Shown here one piece after another: positions 41,434 through 50,885 of a stretch of DNA of 64,000 bases. Position numbers and translations under genes: made by a program. Every line of letters begins with the position of its first letter. Position 1 is the first letter of the stretch. Source of the stretch: Flavobacterium frigidarium DSM 17623. Lineage in GTDB: Bacteria > Bacteroidota > Bacteroidia > Flavobacteriales > Flavobacteriaceae. The stretch is from assembly GCF_000425505.1 (NCBI RefSeq), contig NZ_AUDO01000004.1, positions 124,001-188,000 on the forward strand. The letters are read 5' to 3'. Under the pieces are notes generated by a model. It did not search any database. It was given only the letters and a program-made list of their open reading frames with translations, and was not told the origin of the DNA.

Positions 41434-42300
41434 ATGGGAGGAGGAAAATTTAGTACCGACGCGTATGCACGACTACGAAAATCAAAAGATTACGGAAACA
41501 AGTCGAGAGAAGAGATATTCACTTCCAGGCAAATAGATCCTGAAATGGATCCTGCAAAAGCACTTGTTAGAGAGTCGAGAGATTCTGAAGAGCATCCTGA
41601 AACTGTTTCGATTATTGTCGCTCTAGATGTCACTGGAAGTATGGGATTTGTACCTGAACACATTGTAAAAGAAGCGTTACCTGATCTTATTAGTTCGTTA
41701 ATGGAGGCGGGAATTGAGGATCCGCAAGTACTTTTTTTAGGGATTGGTGATTTTATTTATGACAGCGCTCCATTGCAAGTTGGACAATTTGAATCTTCGG
41801 CAGAATTATTAGACCGCTGGTTAACCCGAGTGTACTTAGAAGGCGGCGGTGGCGGAAACAACCAAGAAGGATATAATCTAGCACATCTTTTTGCGGCACG
41901 TCATACTTCGATTGACTGCTGGGAAAAAAGAAAGCAAAAAGGCTTTTTATTTACCATAGGTGACGAACCTGTATTCCCTACTATTCCTGCAGAAATTATC
42001 ACAAGATACACTTGCACTAATACAGCAGAAACGATCACAACCGAAGCAATTATCAAAGAAGCACAAGAAAAATACAATGTTTTTCACATGCATTTAGAAC
42101 ATGATGATTGGGCTAAAAGAGACATTAGAAAAGGGAATTGGAAAGAACTTTTAGGGGAGAACTATATCGAAATTCCTGATTATAAAACGGTAGCTAAGCG
42201 CATTGCTCAAGTGGTGATTCAAAATCACAAACCAGCTGCTTATACAAATAAAAATACTCCTACTGCTGGAACAGATACAGAGGTAGAAAACATGTTATAA
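41434..42300 (+). CDS. von Willebrand factor A-like protein, 288 aa
   Basis: A MIDAS-type metal site starts at D65-V-T-G-S69 (VALDVTGSMG), the family DxSxS/DxTxS pattern with T67. It is followed by LFLGIGDFIYDSAPL and the acidic LEGGGGGNNQEG loop, then KGFLFTIGDEP. The N-terminal ~50 residues are polar (FSTDAYARLRKSKDYGNKSREEIFTSRQIDP), a conserved-looking leader for this vWA type. There is no signal peptide, so it is cytoplasmic. Such vWA proteins usually work with AAA or other partners in metal-dependent assemblies. The stop codon is immediately followed by the ATG of the PurA-like gene. Confidence 0.82.
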   Translation: MGGGKFSTDAYARLRKSKDYGNKSREEIFTSRQIDPEMDPAKALVRESRDSEEHPETVSIIVALDVTGSMGFVPEHIVKEALPDLISSLMEAGIEDPQVLFLGIGDFIYDSAPLQVGQFESSAELLDRWLTRVYLEGGGGGNNQEGYNLAHLFAARHTSIDCWEKRKQKGFLFTIGDEPVFPTIPAEIITRYTCTNTAETITTEAIIKEAQEKYNVFHMHLEHDDWAKRDIRKGNWKELLGENYIEIPDYKTVAKRIAQVVIQNHKPAAYTNKNTPTAGTDTEVENML

Positions 42301-43428
42301 ATGGCAAAATGTAGTTTGGTTATCGATTTAGGTTTTGGTGATGCTGGAAAAGGTTTGACTACTGATTTTCTAGCATCGCAAGATCCTAAAAACAGTCTGG
42401 TTGTGCGCTTTTCTGGCGGACATCAAGTGGGGCATACTGTGAGCACAAAAGAGTTAACACATACTTTTAGTAATTTTGGATCGGGGACTTTGCTTGCTGT
42501 GCCTACTTATTATTCTGAGCACACTACCCTATTCCCTCCTGCAATTGAAAATGAAGGAACATTTTTAAAAGCATACCAACCCAAATTATATTTTCACCCT
42601 TTGGCAATGATTACGACCATGTATGATATTGCTTTTAATCGAGCCTTAGAAAAGCAACAAAATCACGGTTCTTGCGGATTGGGTTTTGGAACTACCATCG
42701 CTAGAAATAAAGAAGAAGTATACTTCTATGCGAGTGATTTGCAATTTGAATGGGTCATAAAACAGCGTTTGACTAGTATTAAAAAGTACTATGAAACTAA
42801 ATTAAAAAGCCAGCCCGAAGATGTTCAAGAGTATTATAAAGAGGAATTAAAAGAGTACGCCGATCATGATTTTATTGAGAGTTGTCTCCACATTCGACCA
42901 CTTTATAGCATAACGTCTCTATCCAATTTAGCTAGTAGTTTTAGTCACTTCATTTTTGAAGGAAGTCAAGGAATTCTACTCGATACACAACATGGTTTTC
43001 ATCCGCATACTACTTGGAGTAATACTACTTCAAAGAATGCTCTTGCATTGATAAAAGCACATTTAAGTGATAGTATTACTATCGAAATACATTACATAAC
43101 GCGTTGTTATCAAACCCGTCATGGAAATGGCCCAATGTCAAATACAGCAAAGGTTACCCTCCAAAATAATGAAGAGGAGGCTAATGTTACTAATGAATTT
43201 CAAGGAGTATTTAGAACCCAAGCTTTAGATCCTGAACTTATAAATTTTGCTCTGAGTTGCGATGCGATTCACCACCAAAATTTTGCTATAAACAAACATT
43301 TACTGATAAGCTGTCTTGACCAACTCCCTAGTTTTGACTATCAAAATTTCATTCGAAAAATAGATTTCAAGTTCGAAAAAACATATGGAAGCTATGGTCC
43401 TAAACGGGAATGTATAAAAGAATTGTAG
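42301..43428 (+). CDS. Divergent adenylosuccinate synthetase-like (PurA-like) protein, 375 aa
   Basis: It has the PurA P-loop, but altered: LGFGDAGKGLTTD, where PurA has WGDEGKGK. Both catalytic residues can be placed: Asp (D14) and His (H45) in the second motif VVRFSGGHQVGHTV. EGSQGILLDTQHGFHPHTTWSNTT matches PurA EGAQGxLLDxxxGTYPxVTSSNT. TRCYQTRHGNGP matches the TRVGxGPFPTE segment. The aspartate-binding region (TTGRPRRCGWxD in PurA) is replaced by VTNEFQGVFRTQALD, so the basic Arg cluster is lost. The length is about 55 residues shorter than PurA. It is embedded between vWA and unknown genes and is clearly not the housekeeping enzyme. The substrate is unknown; nucleotide-dependent ligation to a non-aspartate acceptor is a guess. 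Confidence 0.82.
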   Translation: MAKCSLVIDLGFGDAGKGLTTDFLASQDPKNSLVVRFSGGHQVGHTVSTKELTHTFSNFGSGTLLAVPTYYSEHTTLFPPAIENEGTFLKAYQPKLYFHPLAMITTMYDIAFNRALEKQQNHGSCGLGFGTTIARNKEEVYFYASDLQFEWVIKQRLTSIKKYYETKLKSQPEDVQEYYKEELKEYADHDFIESCLHIRPLYSITSLSNLASSFSHFIFEGSQGILLDTQHGFHPHTTWSNTTSKNALALIKAHLSDSITIEIHYITRCYQTRHGNGPMSNTAKVTLQNNEEEANVTNEFQGVFRTQALDPELINFALSCDAIHHQNFAINKHLLISCLDQLPSFDYQNFIRKIDFKFEKTYGSYGPKRECIKEL

Positions 43429-43489
43429 CGCTAACCGAGAGTTGATAGCAAAAAATAAATTAAACCACAATTTGAACACCACCCAGCAA

Positions 43490-45973
43490 ATGTCTGCCAT
43501 TTTTATAAAAAATATAGTCCCAAAATTAGAAAAAGCATCTTTTAGTGATGCTGAATTAAAAGCAGTAATTCAAATTTTAGAATTGATTAACGTTACCGAA
43601 AATAATGTTTATAAAAAATCGCTAAGCAACAGTAATCTAAAAGAGGTCCAAGCTGATTTTTCAAGTAAAGTCTCTCAACAAATTTATTTTCACCCTGAAC
43701 TTTACAAAGATGAAGCAGCAGGAATAGAACTTGTTGCGTCGTGGTTGCCCCTTATTGAAAACGGATTTTATCCTAATGAAAAAAGTGTCCTTAAACTATT
43801 AGACTTTCTATATTTCAATCTGACTTACTTTCAATCTAGCACGACCTCTGAAGTAATAAAAGCACAAATTTTCCAGATTTTAAAAATTTTAGTTCAAAGT
43901 AAATCGCAAGCTTCTCTTACTGTAGCGCGTTTTTTACTAGAGCGAATATTTGACATTAGAGATGTTCTAAATTCAGATTTCTTGATTCAGAATTGTATTA
44001 AATATGACATCTTAAATTCATACACAGTGGTAAATCAAGATCAAACCATCTCCACACATCCATTCCAAATTGATGACAATTTCATTCTTTATTTTTTCGA
44101 AAATGATTGGCACCATTTCATTACTAGTCTCCATCAAATTCTCCCAGTAGGTCGCATTGGTTCTCTGACGGCTTATGACTTAATGGGTCCTTGGTTTAGT
44201 AACGAGTTAGCATTGTTTTACCAAAATAATACTGAATCTTGTTTATATGCAATCAATGCTTTAAAGGAAAGACTAATTTTCACGGAAGCTAAGAGTGTAG
44301 AATTACTTAATATCAAAACCTCTGATAATTTTTATCCTTTGGTCCATTTCATCGGGAACAAAGTTTGGGACGCTGGAGATGTATTGTTGTTTAATAATCG
44401 TGATAAGAACATACCTCAAAATCAATTAGACTATTGCTACTTGAAATTTTTGGATTGGCTGCTCATTGACGGCGGAAGTAATTTTAACACAGAAGCTTTT
44501 AAAAATCATGGAATAAAAATTTTAAGTGAGAATACTGCCGAGGCTTTGCCTTTGCAATGCATTCCTTTCTGGTTTAATAAATGCCATCCTAAAGCTGGAC
44601 AAAGACATCAAATAGAGGTTTACAATACTTTATTTGGTAACTTACTGCTAGAGAATCAAACTGACAGATTGCCTACAATGCGTTTTCAAAACGAAGCTTT
44701 TCAAGTTACAGGAGCTTTTTTAATCAACGACGTTTTTCAAACTTCTGAGATTTTTAAGAGCTGGCTTCAAGATTTCATTAAACTCGGAATAATCAGTCCT
44801 CTAAATCAGTTTCTTGTTCGCACTTTTCATGATGCCCAAGAAGAATTATTGAATTTATACAACGCCGAGCAACAAGAATTCTTGCAACTATATTTACTAG
44901 AAATGGCGCATTCTGCAAGAGATACTTCTGATGAAATTACGAAGCAAAATTTACCTTTAATTGTAAAATCATTAAGCATTTTATGTTTTGACCCTGGAAA
45001 TTTTACCCGTGTAAACGAAATCTGGGGATTAAAAAACATTGATAATTGTGTGAAAAAGAGCTGTAATGATTTTGCTAAAAGTCATTATATAAACGAAAAC
45101 CGTCCGTTGAATTTAAATATTATTCAAGCTTGGTTCAACTACCTAGGCGACTTTTATTACAGTTCGAAAAAAGAAGCCATTTGGATCGCCGACGCTTTCA
45201 GTACCCAGGGTGTACGCGCTGCACAATATTTTAATGCTCACGATGAGAATGTTAGTTTTTTTATTGATCGCGCAATAAATCACATCACAAGTTTTCATAA
45301 AAAATGCAAACATAGAGAAGCCGAAAATCAAATAGCAGGAGAAATAGCTGCGCTAATCGAGTTGTTTCTATCAGACTTTTTGGGTGCACTAAATGCTGAA
45401 AACTTAAATACTAACACCCTTCAATTTCTTAAAAAATACAGTCAAAATGACACAAGCAGTTTTGTACATCAAACACGGTTGCTACCAATTATTGACAAAT
45501 TGTATCAGCATCATTTTAAAGACGTGTTAAAAGAAGAAACTAACGTTTTTATAAAGCATCATATAACTACTACTGTTGCAATCGAAACTGCATCTATCAA
45601 TCCGGAGTATGTGGATATCCTATTACAAAATTTAGAGAACTATAGTGCTGAGGGTATTTGTGACACCAAAATATTAGAGGTTTTTAATAGAGATATCGTT
45701 GCATTTAAATCGTTTTTAAAACAAGATGATACTGGCATAGAGACCCGATTTACGCAAGCGCTTTATATGACTTTGCTAGATGTAAACTTAGCTCCAGGAA
45801 CCACATTAGAAAATTATGGAACGTTAAGTAAAAGTCTATTTGTACACTTAGTAAAAGGAACAAAAATGGCAGGCTCTTATGCCATGGGATTAAAAGCAAT
45901 GATAAAATCAGGTGTCTATCCTGAGAATGTAGCAACCGTTTTATCACAAGTGGTAGAAGATTTAAAATCGTAA
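43490..45973 (+). CDS. Hypothetical large helical protein, 827 aa
   Basis: The open frame begins at a TTG (43442); the first ATG is 43490 (MSAIFIKNIVPKLEKASFSD), and either may be used. No family recognised. The protein is long and helical, rich in L, I, N and F, with repeated amphipathic helices (HEAT/ARM-like in feel), for example LLDFLYFNLTYFQSSTTSEVIKAQIFQILKILVQSKSQASLTVARFLLERIFDI. There is no signal peptide. It lies between the PurA-like and DUF1266-like genes with short gaps, clearly in one operon. It may be a scaffold for the complex (inference). Confidence 0.72.
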   Translation: MSAIFIKNIVPKLEKASFSDAELKAVIQILELINVTENNVYKKSLSNSNLKEVQADFSSKVSQQIYFHPELYKDEAAGIELVASWLPLIENGFYPNEKSVLKLLDFLYFNLTYFQSSTTSEVIKAQIFQILKILVQSKSQASLTVARFLLERIFDIRDVLNSDFLIQNCIKYDILNSYTVVNQDQTISTHPFQIDDNFILYFFENDWHHFITSLHQILPVGRIGSLTAYDLMGPWFSNELALFYQNNTESCLYAINALKERLIFTEAKSVELLNIKTSDNFYPLVHFIGNKVWDAGDVLLFNNRDKNIPQNQLDYCYLKFLDWLLIDGGSNFNTEAFKNHGIKILSENTAEALPLQCIPFWFNKCHPKAGQRHQIEVYNTLFGNLLLENQTDRLPTMRFQNEAFQVTGAFLINDVFQTSEIFKSWLQDFIKLGIISPLNQFLVRTFHDAQEELLNLYNAEQQEFLQLYLLEMAHSARDTSDEITKQNLPLIVKSLSILCFDPGNFTRVNEIWGLKNIDNCVKKSCNDFAKSHYINENRPLNLNIIQAWFNYLGDFYYSSKKEAIWIADAFSTQGVRAAQYFNAHDENVSFFIDRAINHITSFHKKCKHREAENQIAGEIAALIELFLSDFLGALNAENLNTNTLQFLKKYSQNDTSSFVHQTRLLPIIDKLYQHHFKDVLKEETNVFIKHHITTTVAIETASINPEYVDILLQNLENYSAEGICDTKILEVFNRDIVAFKSFLKQDDTGIETRFTQALYMTLLDVNLAPGTTLENYGTLSKSLFVHLVKGTKMAGSYAMGLKAMIKSGVYPENVATVLSQVVEDLKS

Positions 45974-45976
45974 AAA

Positions 45977-46636
45977 ATGACACAAGAAATAACAGCTAAA
46001 ATACAAGATCAATTGAATTTATCGGCGCTGATTTTGAAAAAGAATCACAAGCATGCAGACTTAACCACTTGGTCAGGATTTGACTTAAATGATGACATGC
46101 AAGTCAAACAAGCCAAGCGATTATTAAAATTATTTGGCATAAAATCAGGTCTGCATTTGCGAAACAGTTTGCAACGTTATGAAAGCGGCCAAATGGTTTC
46201 GCAATCTTTTGAAAAACTAGCTTCAGAACTGCGCAATGATACAACAACCACTTTCGATGCAAAATACAACGCAGAGCAAAATCCACGATCTAAAAACATT
46301 TACAAATTAGTCTGGAAATACCGTTTTATTTTAAAAACGCAGAAATTAATTGGCTACGAAATGGCTGTTTATATCATGCAAATGCGATTGGGTCATGTTC
46401 TAGGATTTATTGAAACAGACGAAATGTTACTACGTTTAGAAGAAGCCAATGATACTGTAAAAACTAGCTTTTCTAGTTGGGGAGAATTTCACCGCAACGT
46501 CTGTTTGGGAGACGAATACATACTAGGTACGACAGAACAAGATAATAGTACATTTCCAGGCAGTGGAACATTGTGGGAGTGCTACCAAAGACTAAATATA
46601 CAACAAGCCGACTGGTTTAAAGAATGGAAAAAATGA
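45977..46636 (+). CDS. DUF1266-like protein, 219 aa
   Basis: The segment from about residue 90 resembles DUF1266 (E. coli YbeU/YbeR group): LVWKYRFILKTQKLIGYEMAVYIMQMRLGHVLGFIETDEMLLRLEEANDTVKTSFSSWGEFHRNVCLGDEYILG. This has the awDlxR ... gyixexEA ... SWxexxxxxLxG pattern as I remember it. The N-terminal part is a helix pair with TWSGFDLNDDMQVKQAKRLLKLFGI. No catalytic function is known for the family. Its stop codon overlaps the start of the TPR gene (ATGA at 46633-46636). Confidence 0.65.
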   Translation: MTQEITAKIQDQLNLSALILKKNHKHADLTTWSGFDLNDDMQVKQAKRLLKLFGIKSGLHLRNSLQRYESGQMVSQSFEKLASELRNDTTTTFDAKYNAEQNPRSKNIYKLVWKYRFILKTQKLIGYEMAVYIMQMRLGHVLGFIETDEMLLRLEEANDTVKTSFSSWGEFHRNVCLGDEYILGTTEQDNSTFPGSGTLWECYQRLNIQQADWFKEWKK

Positions 46637-48882
46637 GTTTATCAAAAAAAGAAGTCCTAAAACTTATTGAGCGTGCTGAAGAAATATATAAAGCCAATCA
46701 ATACATGCAGTTGCAAACACTCATCTCCACAATTCAAGATAATATTGATGTCTTAGGCGATGAGAACACAGCAGATTATGCGCGCTATTATAGAATTTAT
46801 ATGCTATATGTTGGCGCTTTTGAGGAACTAAATATGCCCGTTTTACATTCCTATCTAGTCGCGTTAGAAAACTGTAGAGAAGTGCAAGCCTCAGATTATG
46901 AATATGTGTGTAGTTATTACAAAGAATGCGAGAATGAAGTGTACGAAAATGCTTTAATGAAATTTCCATACAATGAAAATTTGCACGTTTATTATGCTTT
47001 GAAATTACAAGAAGACAAACGATATGATGAAGCTATTGTTATTTTTAAATATATTTTAGAGTGTTATCCTGCCTTAACAGAAGCAAGGTTTTTACTTTGG
47101 GAGGTAGAAGCTGCTCAGTTAGAAAAGCTATCTAATTCAAATGAAGAAGTTGACAGGCATCAACTATTGGACTTGGCTTCTGCTACGCATAATCTATCTG
47201 TTTTAAAAGAGTTACAGGTGGACGATCGATTGGACCTTGCCAGTAAAGATCATGCTCGAATCCAAATTTCACTCTGGGAAGCTCGTTCAGTAGAAAACAA
47301 AAACCTTTGGAAAACCGAATGGAAATCATTGAAGCTAGCAAATCGCACTCGTTTATTAATTGCTGATTATGCTGCGTCTTTTATGATGTACGATATCGTA
47401 TCTCAAATTTTAAAAGCGCCATCAAAACCGCAATTTCCTGAGGAGCAGTACAGCAATTTTGATCAGTACAAAGAGTACATGCAAGAATTGGCTAATTCAG
47501 GTTGGCAGTTGGCTCAGCATCACTATTTACTATTAGGAAATGCTGCCAATTATCATACTCAAAATGACCAAGTACTTCAAACTTGCGTGGACCAAGGCTT
47601 AGCATTAAATCCTAAAAACCCATTATTATTAGTTTTAAAAGCCAAGTCTCTTTTTCGAAAAGCAAAATATAGCGAATGTGGAGCGACTTATCATGAAGCT
47701 TTTAGGAATGGCTTGAGAATGAGCGAGTATTTATTTTATTTGTTAGAAGTAAACAGTCGAATTGAAAGTTGGCAAGGAATATTAGATATCGTGGCACAAT
47801 TTCATAGAAGGCAATCCCCTACTCTTAAAACCATGTTTTTTAGAGCGCGTGCTTTAGTTAAATTGCAACGCTTTGATGAAGCTCTCGAAGTCATTAATGA
47901 ATCTCTATCTGATTTTCCACTGCCTGCACATTCTTATGCACCATGGATTTACAATTTAAGAATGATAATCCATAAAGTCAATCTCGATTATACAGCATTT
48001 TTTGAAGACATGCAGGAAGAAATTAATTATTATCAAGAAGGGGATTCTGATTATTGCAGCACCATAAATTTATGCGTCGAAGCACTCCTAGAAATGGGCG
48101 ATTATCAAGAATGTTATAAATATGCAATATACAATCACGAACAAGGACATTTGCCGGAGGAACTCAAGCCTGTTTTGCAATGGCTTTGCTTTTATGAATA
48201 CATCCCTAAACCTGAAGATTTAAATAGCGCAACTGAAGAAGATTTAATTGCTGAGCCAAGCACTTTTTTAGATTTTAGGAACAATGGATTAATTCATTGG
48301 ATGTTGCGAAACCATAGTGCAGGAGCAGCTTCTTTAATACAAGCTGCTGAGATGGCTTCGAATAAAGGGTATTATTTAAAATTAGCTTTGGCTTGTTCGA
48401 AAGAAAGTTTTATTGCAGCTCCATCAATTGAAATTTGCGAGACTATTAAAAGAGAAGCTCCAGAGGCTAGCGACTGGCAACTTGATTTTGATTATGCGGA
48501 ACTTTTATACGATGATAAAAGATATATCGACAGTTTAATAGCGTATCAAAATATGCTGCAAAATTATCCTGATTACTCTTTTGTGCATTTCCCAAAAGAT
48601 GAAAACCACATGATGTTACGAAGATTAAAATTTATCTCTAAGGATTTAAATAATTCTGAGGCATATATTAAGTACAACGCTATGTTTTTAAGTAAAGAAG
48701 AACCATCAGAGGTGGCTTTACTGGATCAAGTAACAGTTGCGAACACCCATTTTAAGGATGATTTGTACCTGCAACATAATTTATTAGAACGCATTACTAA
48801 ATTAGATATTGAGTTTGAAAATGGCGAAATTGAAGCTCTTTCAGAAATCAAAACTAGAATAAGGAACACTAGTTTCGTATAA
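46633..48882 (+). CDS. TPR-repeat protein, 749 aa
   Basis: The start is set at 46633, where ATG overlaps the stop of the previous gene (ATGA), a classical coupling; the ATG at 46624 is an alternative. Helical repeats of TPR type are seen at about 118-200 (YALKLQEDKRYDEAIVIFKYILECYPALTEARFLLWEVEAAQ), 315-430 (LALNPKNPLLLVLKAKSLFRKAKYSECGATYHEAF) and 650-700 (YAELLYDDKRYIDSLIAYQNMLQNYPDY). There is no signal peptide. It probably serves as an assembly platform for the operon's proteins. The histidine-kinase gene follows after 27 bp. Confidence 0.8.
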   Translation: MSLSKKEVLKLIERAEEIYKANQYMQLQTLISTIQDNIDVLGDENTADYARYYRIYMLYVGAFEELNMPVLHSYLVALENCREVQASDYEYVCSYYKECENEVYENALMKFPYNENLHVYYALKLQEDKRYDEAIVIFKYILECYPALTEARFLLWEVEAAQLEKLSNSNEEVDRHQLLDLASATHNLSVLKELQVDDRLDLASKDHARIQISLWEARSVENKNLWKTEWKSLKLANRTRLLIADYAASFMMYDIVSQILKAPSKPQFPEEQYSNFDQYKEYMQELANSGWQLAQHHYLLLGNAANYHTQNDQVLQTCVDQGLALNPKNPLLLVLKAKSLFRKAKYSECGATYHEAFRNGLRMSEYLFYLLEVNSRIESWQGILDIVAQFHRRQSPTLKTMFFRARALVKLQRFDEALEVINESLSDFPLPAHSYAPWIYNLRMIIHKVNLDYTAFFEDMQEEINYYQEGDSDYCSTINLCVEALLEMGDYQECYKYAIYNHEQGHLPEELKPVLQWLCFYEYIPKPEDLNSATEEDLIAEPSTFLDFRNNGLIHWMLRNHSAGAASLIQAAEMASNKGYYLKLALACSKESFIAAPSIEICETIKREAPEASDWQLDFDYAELLYDDKRYIDSLIAYQNMLQNYPDYSFVHFPKDENHMMLRRLKFISKDLNNSEAYIKYNAMFLSKEEPSEVALLDQVTVANTHFKDDLYLQHNLLERITKLDIEFENGEIEALSEIKTRIRNTSFV

Positions 48883-48909
48883 AGTTGTTAAGTTTACGTA
48901 TATTTTTAA

Positions 48910-50880
48910 ATGAAGCTATTGACAAAACATCTTATTTTACTGCTATTTTTCCTCTTCACGGGATTAATTAATACAGCTATATCGCAAACGTTTAACAATA
49001 CAGCTCGTATTGATTCACTGTCTGCTGCCTATCAAAAAAATATTAATTCTAATCCACAAGTTGCCACAAAAGCGGCTAAAGAATGGTTGAAAGAAAGTCG
49101 GGATTTAGGTATCGAGCTGCAAGAAGTCCGGGCACTATATGCTTTGGGAAATTTGAGTAATATCACGGGAGATTACAAGAGTACCATCAAATACACTAAT
49201 GAAACGATTACAATATTACGCAAGCTAAAGATTGAAAAAGGCATGGCTGCTTGCTACAATATTATGGCTTCTGCTTACAAGAGTTTGGGAGAATATCCTA
49301 AAGCGATTGATAATTTTATGCAGTGCTTGAAATACTCTGAAAAAACAGATAATAAAGTTCAAGAAGCTAATGCGTATCAAAATATTGCTACACTATATTT
49401 ACTTCAAAAAGACTATGACAAAGCAGCTAAAAACTTAGATCGGGCAGCAAATCTCTATAGAGCAATTGGTGATGATGATGGTGTGCTTACCACCTTATTT
49501 AATTTTGCTAACATCATGAAAGAGAAAGGTGAATATGCAAAGGCAAGAAAACATTATCAAACCGTTTTAGGGTATCGAGAGAAAGAAGGCAATAAGGCTG
49601 TCATTGCTTACATCAATATAAATTTGGCTCAAATGCTTGTTGAAGAAGGTCGCTGTGAAGAGGCTGTCACTGCAATGAAAAAAACCTTAATTCTGCTAGA
49701 AAAAATCCAGTTTACTTCAGACATGGTAATTGTATTAAATGATTTGGGATTGTGTGAAAAGAAATTGGGTAATACTAAATCAGCCATAAAATATTTTCAG
49801 CGTGCATTAGCCATTGGGGAAAAGCGTTCACTAGTAAGATACAGTGCCGAAATTTATAAAAACCTAGCACAGCTGTATCAAGAGGATGGCGATTATAAAA
49901 AGGCTTTAGAATTCTACCAAAAAGGGGTTACCACAGTCGCTGATCAAAACTCTCTTGACAGAGAGAAATATGTCGCCAATATTCAAGAAGGATACGAAAC
50001 GCAATTAAAAGAAGCACGTATTCAATTGCTCGAAAAAGAACAAAAATTAAGCGAAGCCGAATTGCAACAAGCGGAAGTAAAAGTGACTAGACAACGCTTG
50101 ATTAGAAATGTTTTTATCATTGGGTTTATATTAGTTTTGCTAATGCTAATTATTGTTAGAGTATTATATGTACAACGTTTGCGCGTGCAAAAAGAGTTTG
50201 CTTTGCAGCAAGAAGAAAATGCTAAACACAAAATTACAGATATGATTCGAAATCATAAATTATCTGTTATTCAGCGATATCAAGAAGGTCAAGAAGAAGA
50301 ACGCTCCAGATTAGCGCGAGAAATTCATGACGGAATTGGTAGTGATTTAGCTGGAATTCGAATTGCTTTCGAACATTATACAGAGCATCACGATGACAAA
50401 GCACAGTCTAAGAGAATTGCAAATGCTATCAATAATGCCTGTACTGATGTGCGTAGTTTGTCACACCAACTTCATCCACTACCCTTTTCGAAAATAGGAT
50501 TTGTCAGTTTCCTAAATGATTTTATTAGCCAAATCACACAGAAGGCAGATATTAAAATCCAGACTTACTTTTTCCCTGAGGAAGATATTGATCAACTAGC
50601 TGAGGATTTGTTAGCAGATGCTTATCGCATCGTGCAAGAGCTAATCAATAATATTTTAAAACATGCTGAGGCGAGCCAGGTCGACGTACAATTAACCAAA
50701 CATACTGATCACCTGAACATTTTTATCAGTGATAACGGTAAAGGATTTCATAAAAGTAAAACTAACGGAATAGGCCTACGCAATATTAAAGATCGTTTGC
50801 AAAAAGTAAAAGGAACCTTAGATATTGATAGTAGCCCAGGACACGGAACATCAATTACAGTTGATATTCCATTAAATTAA
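48910..50880 (+). CDS. TPR-containing sensor histidine kinase (NarL-type partner)
   Basis: A signal peptide or signal anchor (1-26) is followed by about six TPR repeats (about 65-385, periplasmic). A coiled-coil linker precedes a membrane helix (FIIGFILVLLMLIIVRVLYV, about 400-420). The HisKA_3 domain follows, with the phosphorylated His in RLAREIHDGIGSDLAG. The HATPase domain has an N-box (LINNILKHA), G1 DNGKGF, G2 GIGLRNIKDRL and GHGTSITVDIPL. This is the well-known Bacteroidota TPR-HK layout. It pairs with the LuxR-type regulator starting 6 bp downstream, and ends the vWA/PurA-like operon. Confidence 0.9.
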   Translation: MKLLTKHLILLLFFLFTGLINTAISQTFNNTARIDSLSAAYQKNINSNPQVATKAAKEWLKESRDLGIELQEVRALYALGNLSNITGDYKSTIKYTNETITILRKLKIEKGMAACYNIMASAYKSLGEYPKAIDNFMQCLKYSEKTDNKVQEANAYQNIATLYLLQKDYDKAAKNLDRAANLYRAIGDDDGVLTTLFNFANIMKEKGEYAKARKHYQTVLGYREKEGNKAVIAYININLAQMLVEEGRCEEAVTAMKKTLILLEKIQFTSDMVIVLNDLGLCEKKLGNTKSAIKYFQRALAIGEKRSLVRYSAEIYKNLAQLYQEDGDYKKALEFYQKGVTTVADQNSLDREKYVANIQEGYETQLKEARIQLLEKEQKLSEAELQQAEVKVTRQRLIRNVFIIGFILVLLMLIIVRVLYVQRLRVQKEFALQQEENAKHKITDMIRNHKLSVIQRYQEGQEEERSRLAREIHDGIGSDLAGIRIAFEHYTEHHDDKAQSKRIANAINNACTDVRSLSHQLHPLPFSKIGFVSFLNDFISQITQKADIKIQTYFFPEEDIDQLAEDLLADAYRIVQELINNILKHAEASQVDVQLTKHTDHLNIFISDNGKGFHKSKTNGIGLRNIKDRLQKVKGTLDIDSSPGHGTSITVDIPLN

Positions 50881-50885
50881 AAATT

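Noticed and set aside
43300-43500. Minus-strand ORF across the PurA-like/827-aa junction
   Set aside because: An antisense shadow of two well-supported plus-strand genes.
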